A DNA stretch of 13,179 bases from CAVPGH01 sp046726955 (GCA_046726955.1 JBKPBQ010000410.1:1-13179); one strand, 5' to 3'; numbered from the stretch's first letter, positions 6,249-12,858 are shown. Notes: generated by a model not told the origin, from the letters alone. Translations and numbers: made by a program.

Positions 6249-6823
6249 GCGGGCACTCTTCCGGACACGATGCACTCCACGGCCTCGAGCAGGTGCTCGG
6301 CGACGAGGTCGGGCGGCCGCGACCAGCCCGGGGCGAGGTGCGTCCACTCGCCGAGCCCGTAGCCGCTCTTGACGAGTGCTCCCCGTGCGCCGACCTTCCA
6401 GGCGAGCTTCAGGTCCCCTTCGCGATCGCCCACCACCCACGACCGCGAGAGGTCGGCTCCCAGCTCCTTCTCCGCGCGCTTCAGCAGCCCGGGTCGCGGC
6501 TTGCGGCAATCGCAATCCTGGCGGTAGGGCGGCTCCCCTACGGACGGGTGGTGCGGGCAGAAGTAGACGGCGTCGAGCCGCGCACCTCCTTCGGCCATCG
6601 CTCGGCCCAGCGCACCGTGAACCTCGTGGATCACGGATTCAGGGAAGTAGCCCCGGGCCACTCCCGCCTGGTTCGTGACCACGACGGCCAGCCAGCCCGC
6701 ACGGTTGGCGAGCTTCACCGCCTCCACCGACCACGGGAACAGCCGGAAGCGCGAGACGTGGTTGACGTAGCCGACCTCGTGCGACAGCGTGCCGTCGCGG
6801 TCCATGAAGATCGCCGGCCTCAC
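6245..6823 (-). CDS. gmhB: D-glycero-beta-D-manno-heptose-1,7-bisphosphate 7-phosphatase
   Basis: 192 aa, normal for GmhB of the HAD superfamily, which removes the 7-phosphate of heptose bisphosphate between the HldA and HldC steps. HAD motif I is FMDRDGTL with nucleophile D8 and acid/base D10; motif II is VTNQAG (T50); motif III is K108 in CRKPRPG; motif IV is GDREGDLK with D133 and D137. The GmhB-type zinc loop is present as C89-P-H91 and C104-D-C106. Start GTG at 6823 overlaps the waaF stop (GTGA) and has GGAGA about 8 nt upstream. Start at the internal ATG (codon 7) is unlikely because it would remove the strand preceding the nucleophile. It sits directly before rfaE1, in pathway context. 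Confidence 0.94.
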   Translation of the reverse strand: MRPAIFMDRDGTLSHEVGYVNHVSRFRLFPWSVEAVKLANRAGWLAVVVTNQAGVARGYFPESVIHEVHGALGRAMAEGGARLDAVYFCPHHPSVGEPPYRQDCDCRKPRPGLLKRAEKELGADLSRSWVVGDREGDLKLAWKVGARGALVKSGYGLGEWTHLAPGWSRPPDLVAEHLLEAVECIVSGRVPA

Positions 6824-7806
6824 GCCAGCATCTCCAGCGCCGCCCCCGCCACCCGCTCGACGCTCACGCGACGCATGCAGCGGTGGTCGATCGGGCACTC
6901 GCGGAGCAGGCACGGCGAGCAGTACACGGCCTCGCGGACGAGCCGGTATCGGCCCGCGGCGGGCGAGGTCTCGCGCCAATCGGTCGAGCCGAAGACCGCG
7001 ACGACCCCGACGCCGAGCGCGGAGGCGAGGTGCATCGGTCCGGAGTCGTTCGTGAGGAGCAAGCGCAGGCGGGACAGCACCCCGACGAGCTCGCCGAGCG
7101 TCGTCTCGCCGGTGAGCAGGCGCGCCTTCGTGCGCATCATCCGCGCCACGGCTTCCCCGAGGGAACGCTCCGCGGGGCCGCCCACGATCGCGACCTTGGC
7201 CCCTGTCCGCCTCGCCACGCGGTCGGCGACGGCCGCGTAGCGCTCGGGAAGCCAGCGCTTGGCCGTCCCGTAGAACGCTCCGGGATTCAGGCCCACCCAG
7301 GAGCCGTCGTCCCCGAGCTTTTCCGCGGCGCGGCGCGACCACTCCTCCGGGCACCGCAGGGACGCGTCGGGCGCGCCCGACACGTGCAATCCCAGGCCGG
7401 CGAGCATCCAGCGATAGTAGTACACCTGGCTTCGGCCCCGGACGTCGCCGCTCACGGGTACGGCGCGCGTCAGGAGCGGTGCGCGGCCGTCGGTCGCGTA
7501 GCCCCATCGTTCGGGGACATCCGCCCGCCAGAGAGCGAGTGCGGTCCCGAACGAGTTGGGCAGCAGCACGCCCAGGTCGAAGCCGCCCCGAAGGCCGTCC
7601 ACGTCCTTGCCGAACCCGCGGCTTTCCCGGACCTCGTCGACCTCGGTAACCGGCCGATAGAGGTCGGCCACCCAGGGCCGCGCCAGGATGGTCAGACGGG
7701 CCCGCGGAAAGTTCCGACGCAGGTCGCGGACCGCGGGCAGCGACAGCACGACGTCCCCCACCCAATTGGGCGCGCGCACCACGATGCGTTCCGGAGAGCG
7801 CGTCAT
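6820..7806 (-). CDS. waaF: Lipopolysaccharide heptosyltransferase II-like (glycosyltransferase family 9)
   Basis: 328 aa. WaaF adds the second inner-core heptose. The N-terminal segment APNWVGDVVLSLPAV (12-26) carries the W-V-G-D signature of heptosyltransferase II, and NPGAFYGTAKRWLPE (174-188) matches the WaaF donor-binding region. NDSGPMHLA (253-261), FGSTDWRETSP (272-282) and the C-terminal Cys cluster C296-x-x-C299...C304...C310 (ending HRCM) are also typical. The ATG at 7806 is chosen because it begins the conserved first strand and overlaps the upstream acyltransferase stop as ATGA. No Shine-Dalgarno sequence is visible, so initiation probably depends on ribosomes finishing the upstream gene. 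It is separated from waaC by the three ADP-heptose genes. No unusual residues were noticed. Confidence 0.92.
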   Translation of the reverse strand: MTRSPERIVVRAPNWVGDVVLSLPAVRDLRRNFPRARLTILARPWVADLYRPVTEVDEVRESRGFGKDVDGLRGGFDLGVLLPNSFGTALALWRADVPERWGYATDGRAPLLTRAVPVSGDVRGRSQVYYYRWMLAGLGLHVSGAPDASLRCPEEWSRRAAEKLGDDGSWVGLNPGAFYGTAKRWLPERYAAVADRVARRTGAKVAIVGGPAERSLGEAVARMMRTKARLLTGETTLGELVGVLSRLRLLLTNDSGPMHLASALGVGVVAVFGSTDWRETSPAAGRYRLVREAVYCSPCLLRECPIDHRCMRRVSVERVAGAALEMLA

Positions 7807-8729
7807 CGCGGGGCGGGCGCTGGTTCCGCGAACAAGGGCTGCGCGGGCACGCCTTCGGGCGGCTGCGTCTTCCAGCGCCGGTGCATCCAGAGCCATTGCT
7901 CCGGCGACTCGCGCACCCACTGCTCGACGCGCAGCGCGAGCTTCTGCGTGATCCGGAAGATCTCCTGGTCGCGGTTTTCGTCCGCCTCCCAGAAGATGGG
8001 CGGCTCGTAGAACAAGCGGTAGCGGCCGTCGGCCCCGAGCCGTGTGCCGCAGGGAACGAGAGCGCACCCCGTCTTGGCGGCGAGCGCCGCCGCCACGGTG
8101 GTGGTGGCCGCGGGCCGCCCGAAGAAATCCACGAAGATCCCGTCGTCCGCGGCGACGTTCTGGTCGAGGAGGATCGCGACGCCCTTCCCGGCGCGGAGCA
8201 TCTTCAGGACCTGCACGAGTGCGCGCTGCTTGTAGATGACCGTGTTCCCGCCGGACGAGCGGAAGGCCACGAGTCGCGCGTCGAGGCCGGGGTCGTCGAT
8301 CGGGCGGGCCACGACGCCGATCGGCCCGAAGATCCAGCCGTGCGTCAGGCCGTGGACCTCCCAGTTGCCGATGTGGCAGGTGGCCATGATCGCCCCCTTG
8401 CCCGCGGCCATCGCCCTCTCCACGTGCTCGCGGCCGTCCACGTCCACGAGGCGCAGCACCTCCTCCCGCGGCCGGCCGTGGAGCCAGAGGATGTCGATGA
8501 GCCCCGCCCCGAAGTGGCCGTAGCACTCGGAGGCGGTGCGCAGCACGCGCGACTCCGGCCAGTCGGGGAACGCGCGCCGGAGATGGTCGGCGGCGATCGC
8601 GTGGTGCCGGCGGTCGGCGTCGCCCCAGAAGCGGCCGAGGCCGCGACCGACGGCGAGCGCGGCGCGACGAGGCAGGAGCCGCACACCCGCGGCGAGGGTG
8701 GCTACCGCGCGGTCGAGGGCGGTGCTCAC
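7803..8729 (-). CDS. lpxL: LpxL/HtrB-type lipid A late acyltransferase (lysophospholipid acyltransferase family)
   Basis: 308 aa, usual for Kdo2-lipid A lauroyl/myristoyl transferases, inner-membrane enzymes that add a secondary acyl chain to lipid A. The catalytic HX4(D/E) motif is C-H119-I-G-N-W-E124. Following family features include VVARPIDDPGLD and a LLDQNVAADDGIFVDFFG block (the substrate-binding region with Q-N and F-F-G). The C-terminal PEQWLWMHRRW block is also diagnostic of the family. A weak hydrophobic/amphipathic N-terminus (about 8-33) would attach it to the membrane. Start GTG at 8729 overlaps the lpxK stop (GTGA) and follows GGAAGG by about 5 nt. The open frame further upstream lies within lpxK and is ignored. 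Whether it acts as LpxL or LpxM, and the chain length used, cannot be told; only one such gene is in the window. Confidence 0.9.
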   Translation of the reverse strand: MSTALDRAVATLAAGVRLLPRRAALAVGRGLGRFWGDADRRHHAIAADHLRRAFPDWPESRVLRTASECYGHFGAGLIDILWLHGRPREEVLRLVDVDGREHVERAMAAGKGAIMATCHIGNWEVHGLTHGWIFGPIGVVARPIDDPGLDARLVAFRSSGGNTVIYKQRALVQVLKMLRAGKGVAILLDQNVAADDGIFVDFFGRPAATTTVAAALAAKTGCALVPCGTRLGADGRYRLFYEPPIFWEADENRDQEIFRITQKLALRVEQWVRESPEQWLWMHRRWKTQPPEGVPAQPLFAEPAPAPR

Positions 8730-9721
8730 GCCGCCTTCCGGGCCACCGCGAGGAGTCGCGCGCGCAGCCGCTCCTCGTCCTCGATCGCCGCGGCCACGGC
8801 GAGGACGAGGACGGGCAGCCTCGCCGCCTCCGCGGGAAAGCGCACCGCGTCCTTGGCCGTGGTGACGAGCGTCGTCGCCCCCGCGGCCCGCGCCCGCTCT
8901 TCCGCCTGGCGCACGTCCTCGGGCCGATAGCGGTGGTGGTCGCGGAAGAAGAGCGCGCCCGCCACGGGAGCGAGCGTCGCCGTGTCCTCGCGCAAGCGCT
9001 CGGGCCGGGCGATCCCGGCCACGAGGAAGGCGCTCGCGGGGACCGCGGCGGCCGACCCGTCGAGCGCGCGAAAGCCGAGCACCTGCCGCCGCACGCGGAA
9101 CGTCCGGTCGCGTCCGATCCGCTCCTCGAGCGCCTTCAGGTGCTGCTCGCCGGCCGACTCCACGCGAGTCAGGAGGACCAGATCGGCGCGGGCGAGCGCT
9201 GCGGGACGCTCGCGCAGCCGGCCCGCGGGGAGCGGTCGATCCGCGAGGTCGTGCACGTCCAGGCAGACGAGGTCGAGGTCGCGCGCGAGCCGCAGGTGCT
9301 GGAAGCCGTCGTCGAGCACGTGTATGCGCCGACCGAAGCGCGCTTCCACGGCCCGTCCCACTTCGTCCCGCCGCCGCCCGACGGCCACCACGACTCCCGT
9401 CAGCGCGCGCGCCAGCATGACCGGCTCGTCGCCCGCCTCCTCGGCCGAGGCGAGGACGGAGGCTCCGTCGCCCACGACGAGCGCGTCGCCGCGGAACCGT
9501 CCGCCGTAGCCGCGGCTGAGGACGGCCACGGGCAGGCCGTCGTCGCGCAGGATCGAGGCGACGCGGGCGACGACCGGCGTCTTGCCGCTTCCGCCCACGC
9601 TCAGGTTCCCCACGCTGATCACGGGACCGGCAAGATGCGCGCGCGGCAGCACGCCGCGCCGGTATGCGGCCTCCCGCAGGGCGGCCCCGGCGCCGAACAG
9701 AGAAGCCAGCAGGCCCCTCAC
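8726..9721 (-). CDS. lpxK: Tetraacyldisaccharide 4'-kinase
   Basis: 331 aa, normal for LpxK, the membrane-associated P-loop kinase that phosphorylates the 4' position of the lipid A precursor using ATP. The distinctive early Walker A is VGNLSVGGSGKTP (37-49), followed by SRGYGG (69-74) and the diagnostic VLDDGFQHLRLARD (135-148), whose Asp pair is catalytic in the family. FFRDHHRY and a TTAKDAVRF segment near the C-terminus complete the signature. Start GTG at 9721 overlaps the waaA stop (GTGA). No strong Shine-Dalgarno sequence is visible, which points to coupling. A long open frame continues upstream inside waaA, but similarity begins only here. Confidence 0.95.
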   Translation of the reverse strand: MRGLLASLFGAGAALREAAYRRGVLPRAHLAGPVISVGNLSVGGSGKTPVVARVASILRDDGLPVAVLSRGYGGRFRGDALVVGDGASVLASAEEAGDEPVMLARALTGVVVAVGRRRDEVGRAVEARFGRRIHVLDDGFQHLRLARDLDLVCLDVHDLADRPLPAGRLRERPAALARADLVLLTRVESAGEQHLKALEERIGRDRTFRVRRQVLGFRALDGSAAAVPASAFLVAGIARPERLREDTATLAPVAGALFFRDHHRYRPEDVRQAEERARAAGATTLVTTAKDAVRFPAEAARLPVLVLAVAAAIEDEERLRARLLAVARKAA

Positions 9722-10992
9722 GCGCCCAGGCCGTGCAGCCGGTCGAGCGTGCCCATGAGAGCGCCACGGTTTCTCTCCACGAGCTCCCGCGCCTTCGCCC
9801 CGAGGGCCTTGCGCCGCGGCTCGTCCGTGAGCAGGTCCGCCACAGCGCGTCCGAGCGCGTCGGCGTCCGCCACCTGCACGAGCGCTTCCTCGTCGAGGAA
9901 CTTCCGCTCGATCTCCCGGAAGTTCTCCATGTGGGGCCCGACGATGACGGGCTTCCCCGCCCCCGCAGGCTCCAGGATGTTGTGCCCGCCGGAGGGAACG
10001 AGGCTGCCGCCCACGAACACGACGGTGGCGAAGAGGTAGACCTGCGCGAGCTCGCCGAGCGTGTCCAGGACGACCACGTCGCCGGGCGCCCATGCCTGGC
10101 GGTCCAGCTCGGAGCGGCGCCGGGAGCGGAACCCCGCCGCCTCCACGAGCGCGGGCACCTCGGGAAAGCGCTCGGGGTGGCGCGGCGCGATGACGAGCAT
10201 CGCCTCCGGCACGCGCTCGCGCACCTTGTGGAAGGCGTGGAGCACCAGCTGGTCCTCGCCGGTCACCGTCGAGCCCGCGACCCACAGCGGCCGGCGCCTG
10301 AGACCGGTAGTGATGATGCGGGCGAGGCTGAAGGGAGCGCGGCCGGTCTGCGCGGCGTCGAACTTCAGGTTCCCCGTGACCTCGACGCGCTCGGGTGGAG
10401 CGCCCATCTCGCGGATCCGCTCGGCGTGGGGCTCGCCCTGCATCAGGAAGAGGTCCACCTCGGCGAGGACGCGCGAGAGCCAGCGCTTGACGAGCCGGTA
10501 GCGCGAGAAGGAGCGCGGCGAGATGCGTCCGTTGACGAGGGCGACGCGCGTGCCGCGCGCGTGCGCCTCGTGGATCAGGTTCGGCCAGATCTCGGTCTCC
10601 ACGAGCAGGAGGAGCGCGGGGTTCAGCGTGGCGAGGGCCTTGCGAACGGGGCCGGGCAGGTCGAAGGGAGCGTAGAAGAGGCCGTCCACGTCGCGCACGC
10701 TCTTCTGGGCGACCGCGTTGCCGGTCATGGTGGTCGTGGAGAGAAAGACGCGGTGCCGCGGGAAGCGCTCCTTGAGCGCGGGGATGAGCGGACGGATCGC
10801 GTTCACCTCGCCCACGGAGACGGCGTGGACCCAGATCGAGCGGTCGCCGTCGACGTTCAGGTACACGGGAAGGCGGCCCATGCGCTCGCGGAACGTGCGG
10901 AAGTACTTGCCGGTGGCGCGGCCTTTCCAGAGGAACCAGGGCAGGGCGAGGACGAAGCCGAGCGCGAGGCAAAAGCTATAGAGGTGATACAA
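9718..10992 (-). CDS. waaA (kdtA): 3-deoxy-D-manno-octulosonic acid (Kdo) transferase
   Basis: 424 aa, matching the family. WaaA transfers Kdo from CMP-Kdo to the lipid A precursor at the inner membrane. An N-terminal membrane anchor spans about 5-22. WVHAVSVGE (54-62) contains the catalytic-base Glu at E62, equivalent to E60 of the E. coli enzyme. VETEIWPN, GNLKFD, the GSLVPSGGHNILEPAGAGKPVI block and GPHMENF follow in family order. The start is TTG at 10992; MYHLYS-type N-termini are usual in the family and no better in-frame codon exists. Only GAGAG about 9-10 nt upstream could serve as ribosome binding site. First gene of the nine-gene LPS operon, with a perfect TATAAT upstream. Whether it adds one, two or more Kdo units cannot be predicted. 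Confidence 0.95.
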   Translation of the reverse strand: MYHLYSFCLALGFVLALPWFLWKGRATGKYFRTFRERMGRLPVYLNVDGDRSIWVHAVSVGEVNAIRPLIPALKERFPRHRVFLSTTTMTGNAVAQKSVRDVDGLFYAPFDLPGPVRKALATLNPALLLLVETEIWPNLIHEAHARGTRVALVNGRISPRSFSRYRLVKRWLSRVLAEVDLFLMQGEPHAERIREMGAPPERVEVTGNLKFDAAQTGRAPFSLARIITTGLRRRPLWVAGSTVTGEDQLVLHAFHKVRERVPEAMLVIAPRHPERFPEVPALVEAAGFRSRRRSELDRQAWAPGDVVVLDTLGELAQVYLFATVVFVGGSLVPSGGHNILEPAGAGKPVIVGPHMENFREIERKFLDEEALVQVADADALGRAVADLLTDEPRRKALGAKARELVERNRGALMGTLDRLHGLGA

Positions 10993-10996
10993 GTAG

Positions 10997-11014
10997 CGGC
11001 GATCTCTCGGCGAT
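10997..11014. repeat. Two direct CGGCGAT repeats, 11 bp apart, in the waaA leader
   Basis: CGGCGAT occurs at 10997-11003 and 11008-11014 (ATCGCCG read in the waaA direction). The 11-bp period is about one helical turn. The upstream copy overlaps the -10 TATAAT by 2 bp and the other covers the predicted leader. Tandem sites on one DNA face can be regulator half-sites, but 7-bp GC-rich words can recur by chance. Confidence 0.3.
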
Positions 11015-11043
11015 TATAGGCCGGCGTTCGCGTGGACCGTCAG
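11013..11043 (-). promoter_or_regulatory. Promoter of the LPS operon (perfect -10 TATAAT)
   Basis: A perfect TATAAT lies at 11013-11018 on the minus strand, which stands out in DNA this GC-rich. The best -35 candidate is CTGACG (11038-11043, four of six matches, 19-bp spacer), overlapping the stop codon of the cyanophycinase-like gene. Transcription would start near 11006, leaving a leader of about 14 nt before the TTG of waaA. The operon can therefore be transcribed independently of the upstream gene, although read-through from it is also possible. Confidence 0.6.
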
Positions 11044-11843
11044 CGCGGCGGACGCGGCGGAGCCACCTCGAAGCGACGTCCTGGCCGTACGAGCGTCACC
11101 ACGAGCGAGTCGGGCTCTCGTCCGGCGTCCACCACCATCACCCCGCCCCGCCCCATCACCTCCCCTTCCCGTCCGTCGCGCACCAGGAGGGCGGCACCCT
11201 CGTCGATCCCGAGGCCGCGTTCGTCGGGGTGGAGGAGCACGAGGCCGAAGAGCCGGTTCTCGCGCTGCTGCATCACGAAGTGCTGGTCCACGATCACCTG
11301 CTTCGGAAGGAGGCCCAGGCCTGGCCGCGTCTCCACCTTCGTCCCGTCGATCACAGTGAAGTCGCCGTTCCCCGTGATCATGCGCTCGGACATGATGGCG
11401 GTCCCCGCGCTCGTCCCGCCGAAGACCACGCCCGCGTGGAACCGCGCCCGGAGCGCGAGCAGCAAGGGCTCGTCCTCCAGCACGTCCATGATGAGGTTCT
11501 GGTCGCCTCCGGTGAAGAAGACCCCGGTCGCCGCCTCGATCTGCGCGAGCAGCCGGGCGCGTGCCTTCGGCTCCAGGGGCGCGAGCGGCGCCGATTCGGC
11601 AGCGGCAGCGCCGAGGTCCAGCACCTCCTTGACGACCTCCTCGGCCGAGGCCCTGGGGTCCTCGCTCGCCCAGGGGATGACGAGCACTCGGCCGCCAGAG
11701 CCCTTCGCCCATTCGACGAAACGATGCATCGCTTCTCGCGGATGGTCGCCGCCGCCCAGGAGCACCAGCCGCTCCTCGGGGCGCGCCGCCCGGGAGGCGA
11801 GCAGGGCCGGAACGACGAGCGCGAGCGACAGGACCCGCCTCAT
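11040..11843 (-). CDS. Exported cyanophycinase-like peptidase (family S51)
   Basis: 267 aa. Cyanophycinases cut cyanophycin (multi-L-arginyl-poly-L-aspartate) into beta-Asp-Arg dipeptides; other S51 members cut dipeptides at Asp. Family features by eye: LLGGGD (28-33), FTGGDQ (110-115), the nucleophile elbow GGTSAGTAIMS (142-152) with S145, and DQHF (186-189) followed by RENRLFGLVLLHPDERGLGIDEGAAL. That last block resembles cyanophycinase more than the shorter PepE dipeptidase. An N-terminal hydrophobic stretch after MRR (4-16, then ASRAA) looks like a signal peptide, so the enzyme would be periplasmic or secreted, as in extracellular cyanophycinases. The ATG at 11843 has TAAGG about 9-10 nt upstream. 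It is divergent by 21 bp from an isoaspartyl peptidase gene, whose product would finish the same pathway. The substrate is inferred; S51 proteins of unknown function are common. Confidence 0.87.
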   Translation of the reverse strand: MRRVLSLALVVPALLASRAARPEERLVLLGGGDHPREAMHRFVEWAKGSGGRVLVIPWASEDPRASAEEVVKEVLDLGAAAAESAPLAPLEPKARARLLAQIEAATGVFFTGGDQNLIMDVLEDEPLLLALRARFHAGVVFGGTSAGTAIMSERMITGNGDFTVIDGTKVETRPGLGLLPKQVIVDQHFVMQQRENRLFGLVLLHPDERGLGIDEGAALLVRDGREGEVMGRGGVMVVDAGREPDSLVVTLVRPGRRFEVAPPRPPR

Positions 11844-11864
11844 GCGCGTGCTACCTTACACGCA
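11844..11864. promoter_or_regulatory. 21-bp divergent interval between cyanophycinase-like and isoaspartyl peptidase genes
   Basis: Only 21 bp separate the two start codons, so -35 regions must lie within the opposite coding sequences. Its centre, CTACCTTACA, contains overlapping TAnnnT hexamers on both strands: TACCTT (11852-11857, plus) and TAAGGT (11853-11858, minus). If used as -10s they would start transcripts at or close to each ATG, and the two promoters would compete for the same bases. No Shine-Dalgarno sequence precedes the plus-strand gene. Speculative. Confidence 0.3.
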
Positions 11865-12740
11865 ATGCGCCCGACGATCGTCGTGCACGGCGGATGCGGA
11901 ACGCCTCCCGCGGGCGAGGAGGGTGCGCGGCAGGCCGCGGTGGAGCGGGCCGCGGAAGCGGCGTGGAAGGCGCTACGGGACGGCGGCGGCGCGCTGGACG
12001 CGGTCGAGGAGGGCGTCAAGGCGCTCGAGGACGAGCCGCTGCTGAACGCAGGCACGGGTAGCTACCTCCAGGCCGACGGGGTCGCGCGCATGGACGCGAG
12101 TCTCATGTCGAGCGACGGTCGCGCCGGCGCCCTCGCCCAGGTGCCGGGCCTGCGCCACCCGATCCGGCTCGCCAGATACCTCCTCGACCAGGACGCGCAC
12201 GTGATGCTCTCCGGGCCCGAGGCGGAGAAGCTCGCCCTGCGGCTGGGACACGAGGTCGCGGTTGTGGCCACACCGGCCAAGATCGCCTACTGGCAGGAGC
12301 ACCTGGACGAGGCGTCCCGCCGACTCGACTATCCGGCCCTGGCCGCGTCGTGGAAGCGCGAGAACCCGCGTCTGGGCACGGTCGGCTGCGTGGCGCTCGA
12401 CGCGAAGGGTGGCCTCGCCGCGGGAACCTCCACCGGCGGAACGGGCCAGTGCTTCCCCGGGCGCACCGGCGACTCCGCGATCATCGGGGCCGGGACGTAC
12501 TGCACGCCCCGCGTAGCGGTCTCGATGACCGGTGTGGGCGAGCGGATCCTCGTGCTCGCGTCGGCCAAGCGGCTGGCGGACCTGGTGGCTGCCGGACGGC
12601 CGCTTCGCGAGGCCGCGTCGGCGACGCTCGCCGAGATCGAAGGGATTGGAAGCTACGCCGGTCTCATCGCGGTCGATGCTTCTGGCGAGGTCGCAATAGT
12701 TCGCAACACTCCCTTCATGGCGAGCGCGCGGCGGGACTGA
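11865..12740 (+). CDS. iaaA: Isoaspartyl peptidase / type 2 (plant-type) L-asparaginase, Ntn hydrolase
   Basis: 291 aa. This enzyme self-cleaves to expose an N-terminal threonine, then hydrolyses beta-aspartyl dipeptides (including beta-Asp-Arg in organisms using cyanophycin) and L-asparagine. The N-terminus TIVVHGGCG (4-12), the LNAGTGS segment (60-66) and MDASLMSSDG (76-85) are typical. The self-cleavage site is L170-G171-T172-V-G with T172 as nucleophile, followed by AAGTSTGGTGQ (185-195), PGRTGDSAIIGAGTYC (198-213) and an AVSMTGVGE block (218-226). There is no signal peptide, so it is cytoplasmic. It is slightly shorter than E. coli IaaA (about 320 aa), mostly at the C-terminus. The ATG at 11865 begins the conserved first strand; long open frame upstream lies inside the opposite gene. 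Divergent from the cyanophycinase-like gene, which suggests a shared pathway. Confidence 0.93.
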   Translation: MRPTIVVHGGCGTPPAGEEGARQAAVERAAEAAWKALRDGGGALDAVEEGVKALEDEPLLNAGTGSYLQADGVARMDASLMSSDGRAGALAQVPGLRHPIRLARYLLDQDAHVMLSGPEAEKLALRLGHEVAVVATPAKIAYWQEHLDEASRRLDYPALAASWKRENPRLGTVGCVALDAKGGLAAGTSTGGTGQCFPGRTGDSAIIGAGTYCTPRVAVSMTGVGERILVLASAKRLADLVAAGRPLREAASATLAEIEGIGSYAGLIAVDASGEVAIVRNTPFMASARRD

Positions 12741-12746
12741 AGCCGC

Positions 12747-12763
12747 TGGCCGGAAAACGGCCA
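12747..12763 (+). terminator. Hairpin after the isoaspartyl peptidase gene
   Basis: TGGCCG (12747-12752), loop GAAAA, CGGCCA (12758-12763): a perfect 6-bp GC-rich stem that begins 6 nt after the stop codon. A second small inverted repeat, CACGG/CCGTG, follows at 12764-12781. No T-tract follows, so this is either a Rho-independent-like terminator of the T-less kind seen in GC-rich genomes or an mRNA 3'-end stabiliser. Confidence 0.5.
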
Positions 12764-12778
12764 CACGGGGCGGTTGCC

Positions 12779-12808
12779 GTGACAGTCAACTTATTACCTG
12801 TCTAGAAG
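12779..12808 (+). promoter_or_regulatory. Candidate promoter of the TPR-like gene
   Basis: GTGACA (12779-12784, five of six matches to TTGACA) and TAGAAG (12803-12808, four of six to TATAAT) are separated by 18 bp in a locally AT-rich patch (12781-12820) unlike its surroundings. Transcription from it would start near 12815 and produce a leader of about 44 nt that contains the nested hairpin at 12822-12857. Confidence 0.4.
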
Positions 12809-12821
12809 ATACGAGCCCATA

Positions 12822-12857
12822 GCCCGGGCACGGCGCTTGATAGCGCAAGAGCCGGGC
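12822..12857 (+). promoter_or_regulatory. Nested hairpin immediately before the start codon of the TPR-like gene
   Basis: An outer 6-bp stem, GCCCGG (12822-12827) with CCGGGC (12852-12857), encloses an inner 5-bp stem, GCGCT (12833-12837) with AGCGC (12842-12846) and a TGAT loop. It ends 1 nt before the ATG at 12859. The only Shine-Dalgarno-like bases (AAGAG, 12847-12851) lie between the two stems, so folding could restrict ribosome access. It might alternatively act as a terminator of upstream transcription, but there is no T-tract. Confidence 0.4.
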
Positions 12858-12858
12858 G

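Noticed and set aside
4617..6362. 581-codon plus-strand frame opposite rfaE2 and rfaE1
   Set aside because: Pro/Arg/Ala-rich antisense translation with no recognisable family, opposite two clear LPS enzymes.
8726..10972. Upstream extension of lpxK inside waaA (and similar extensions of lpxL, gmhB, waaF, rfaE1 and waaC into their upstream neighbours)
   Set aside because: Extended translations show no similarity to the families before the chosen starts, and each chosen start forms a precise 4-nt overlap with the previous stop.
9664..11019. 451-codon plus-strand frame opposite waaA
   Set aside because: Antisense of a highly conserved gene; the translation is rich in charged residues without motifs and has no promoter or ribosome binding site of its own.
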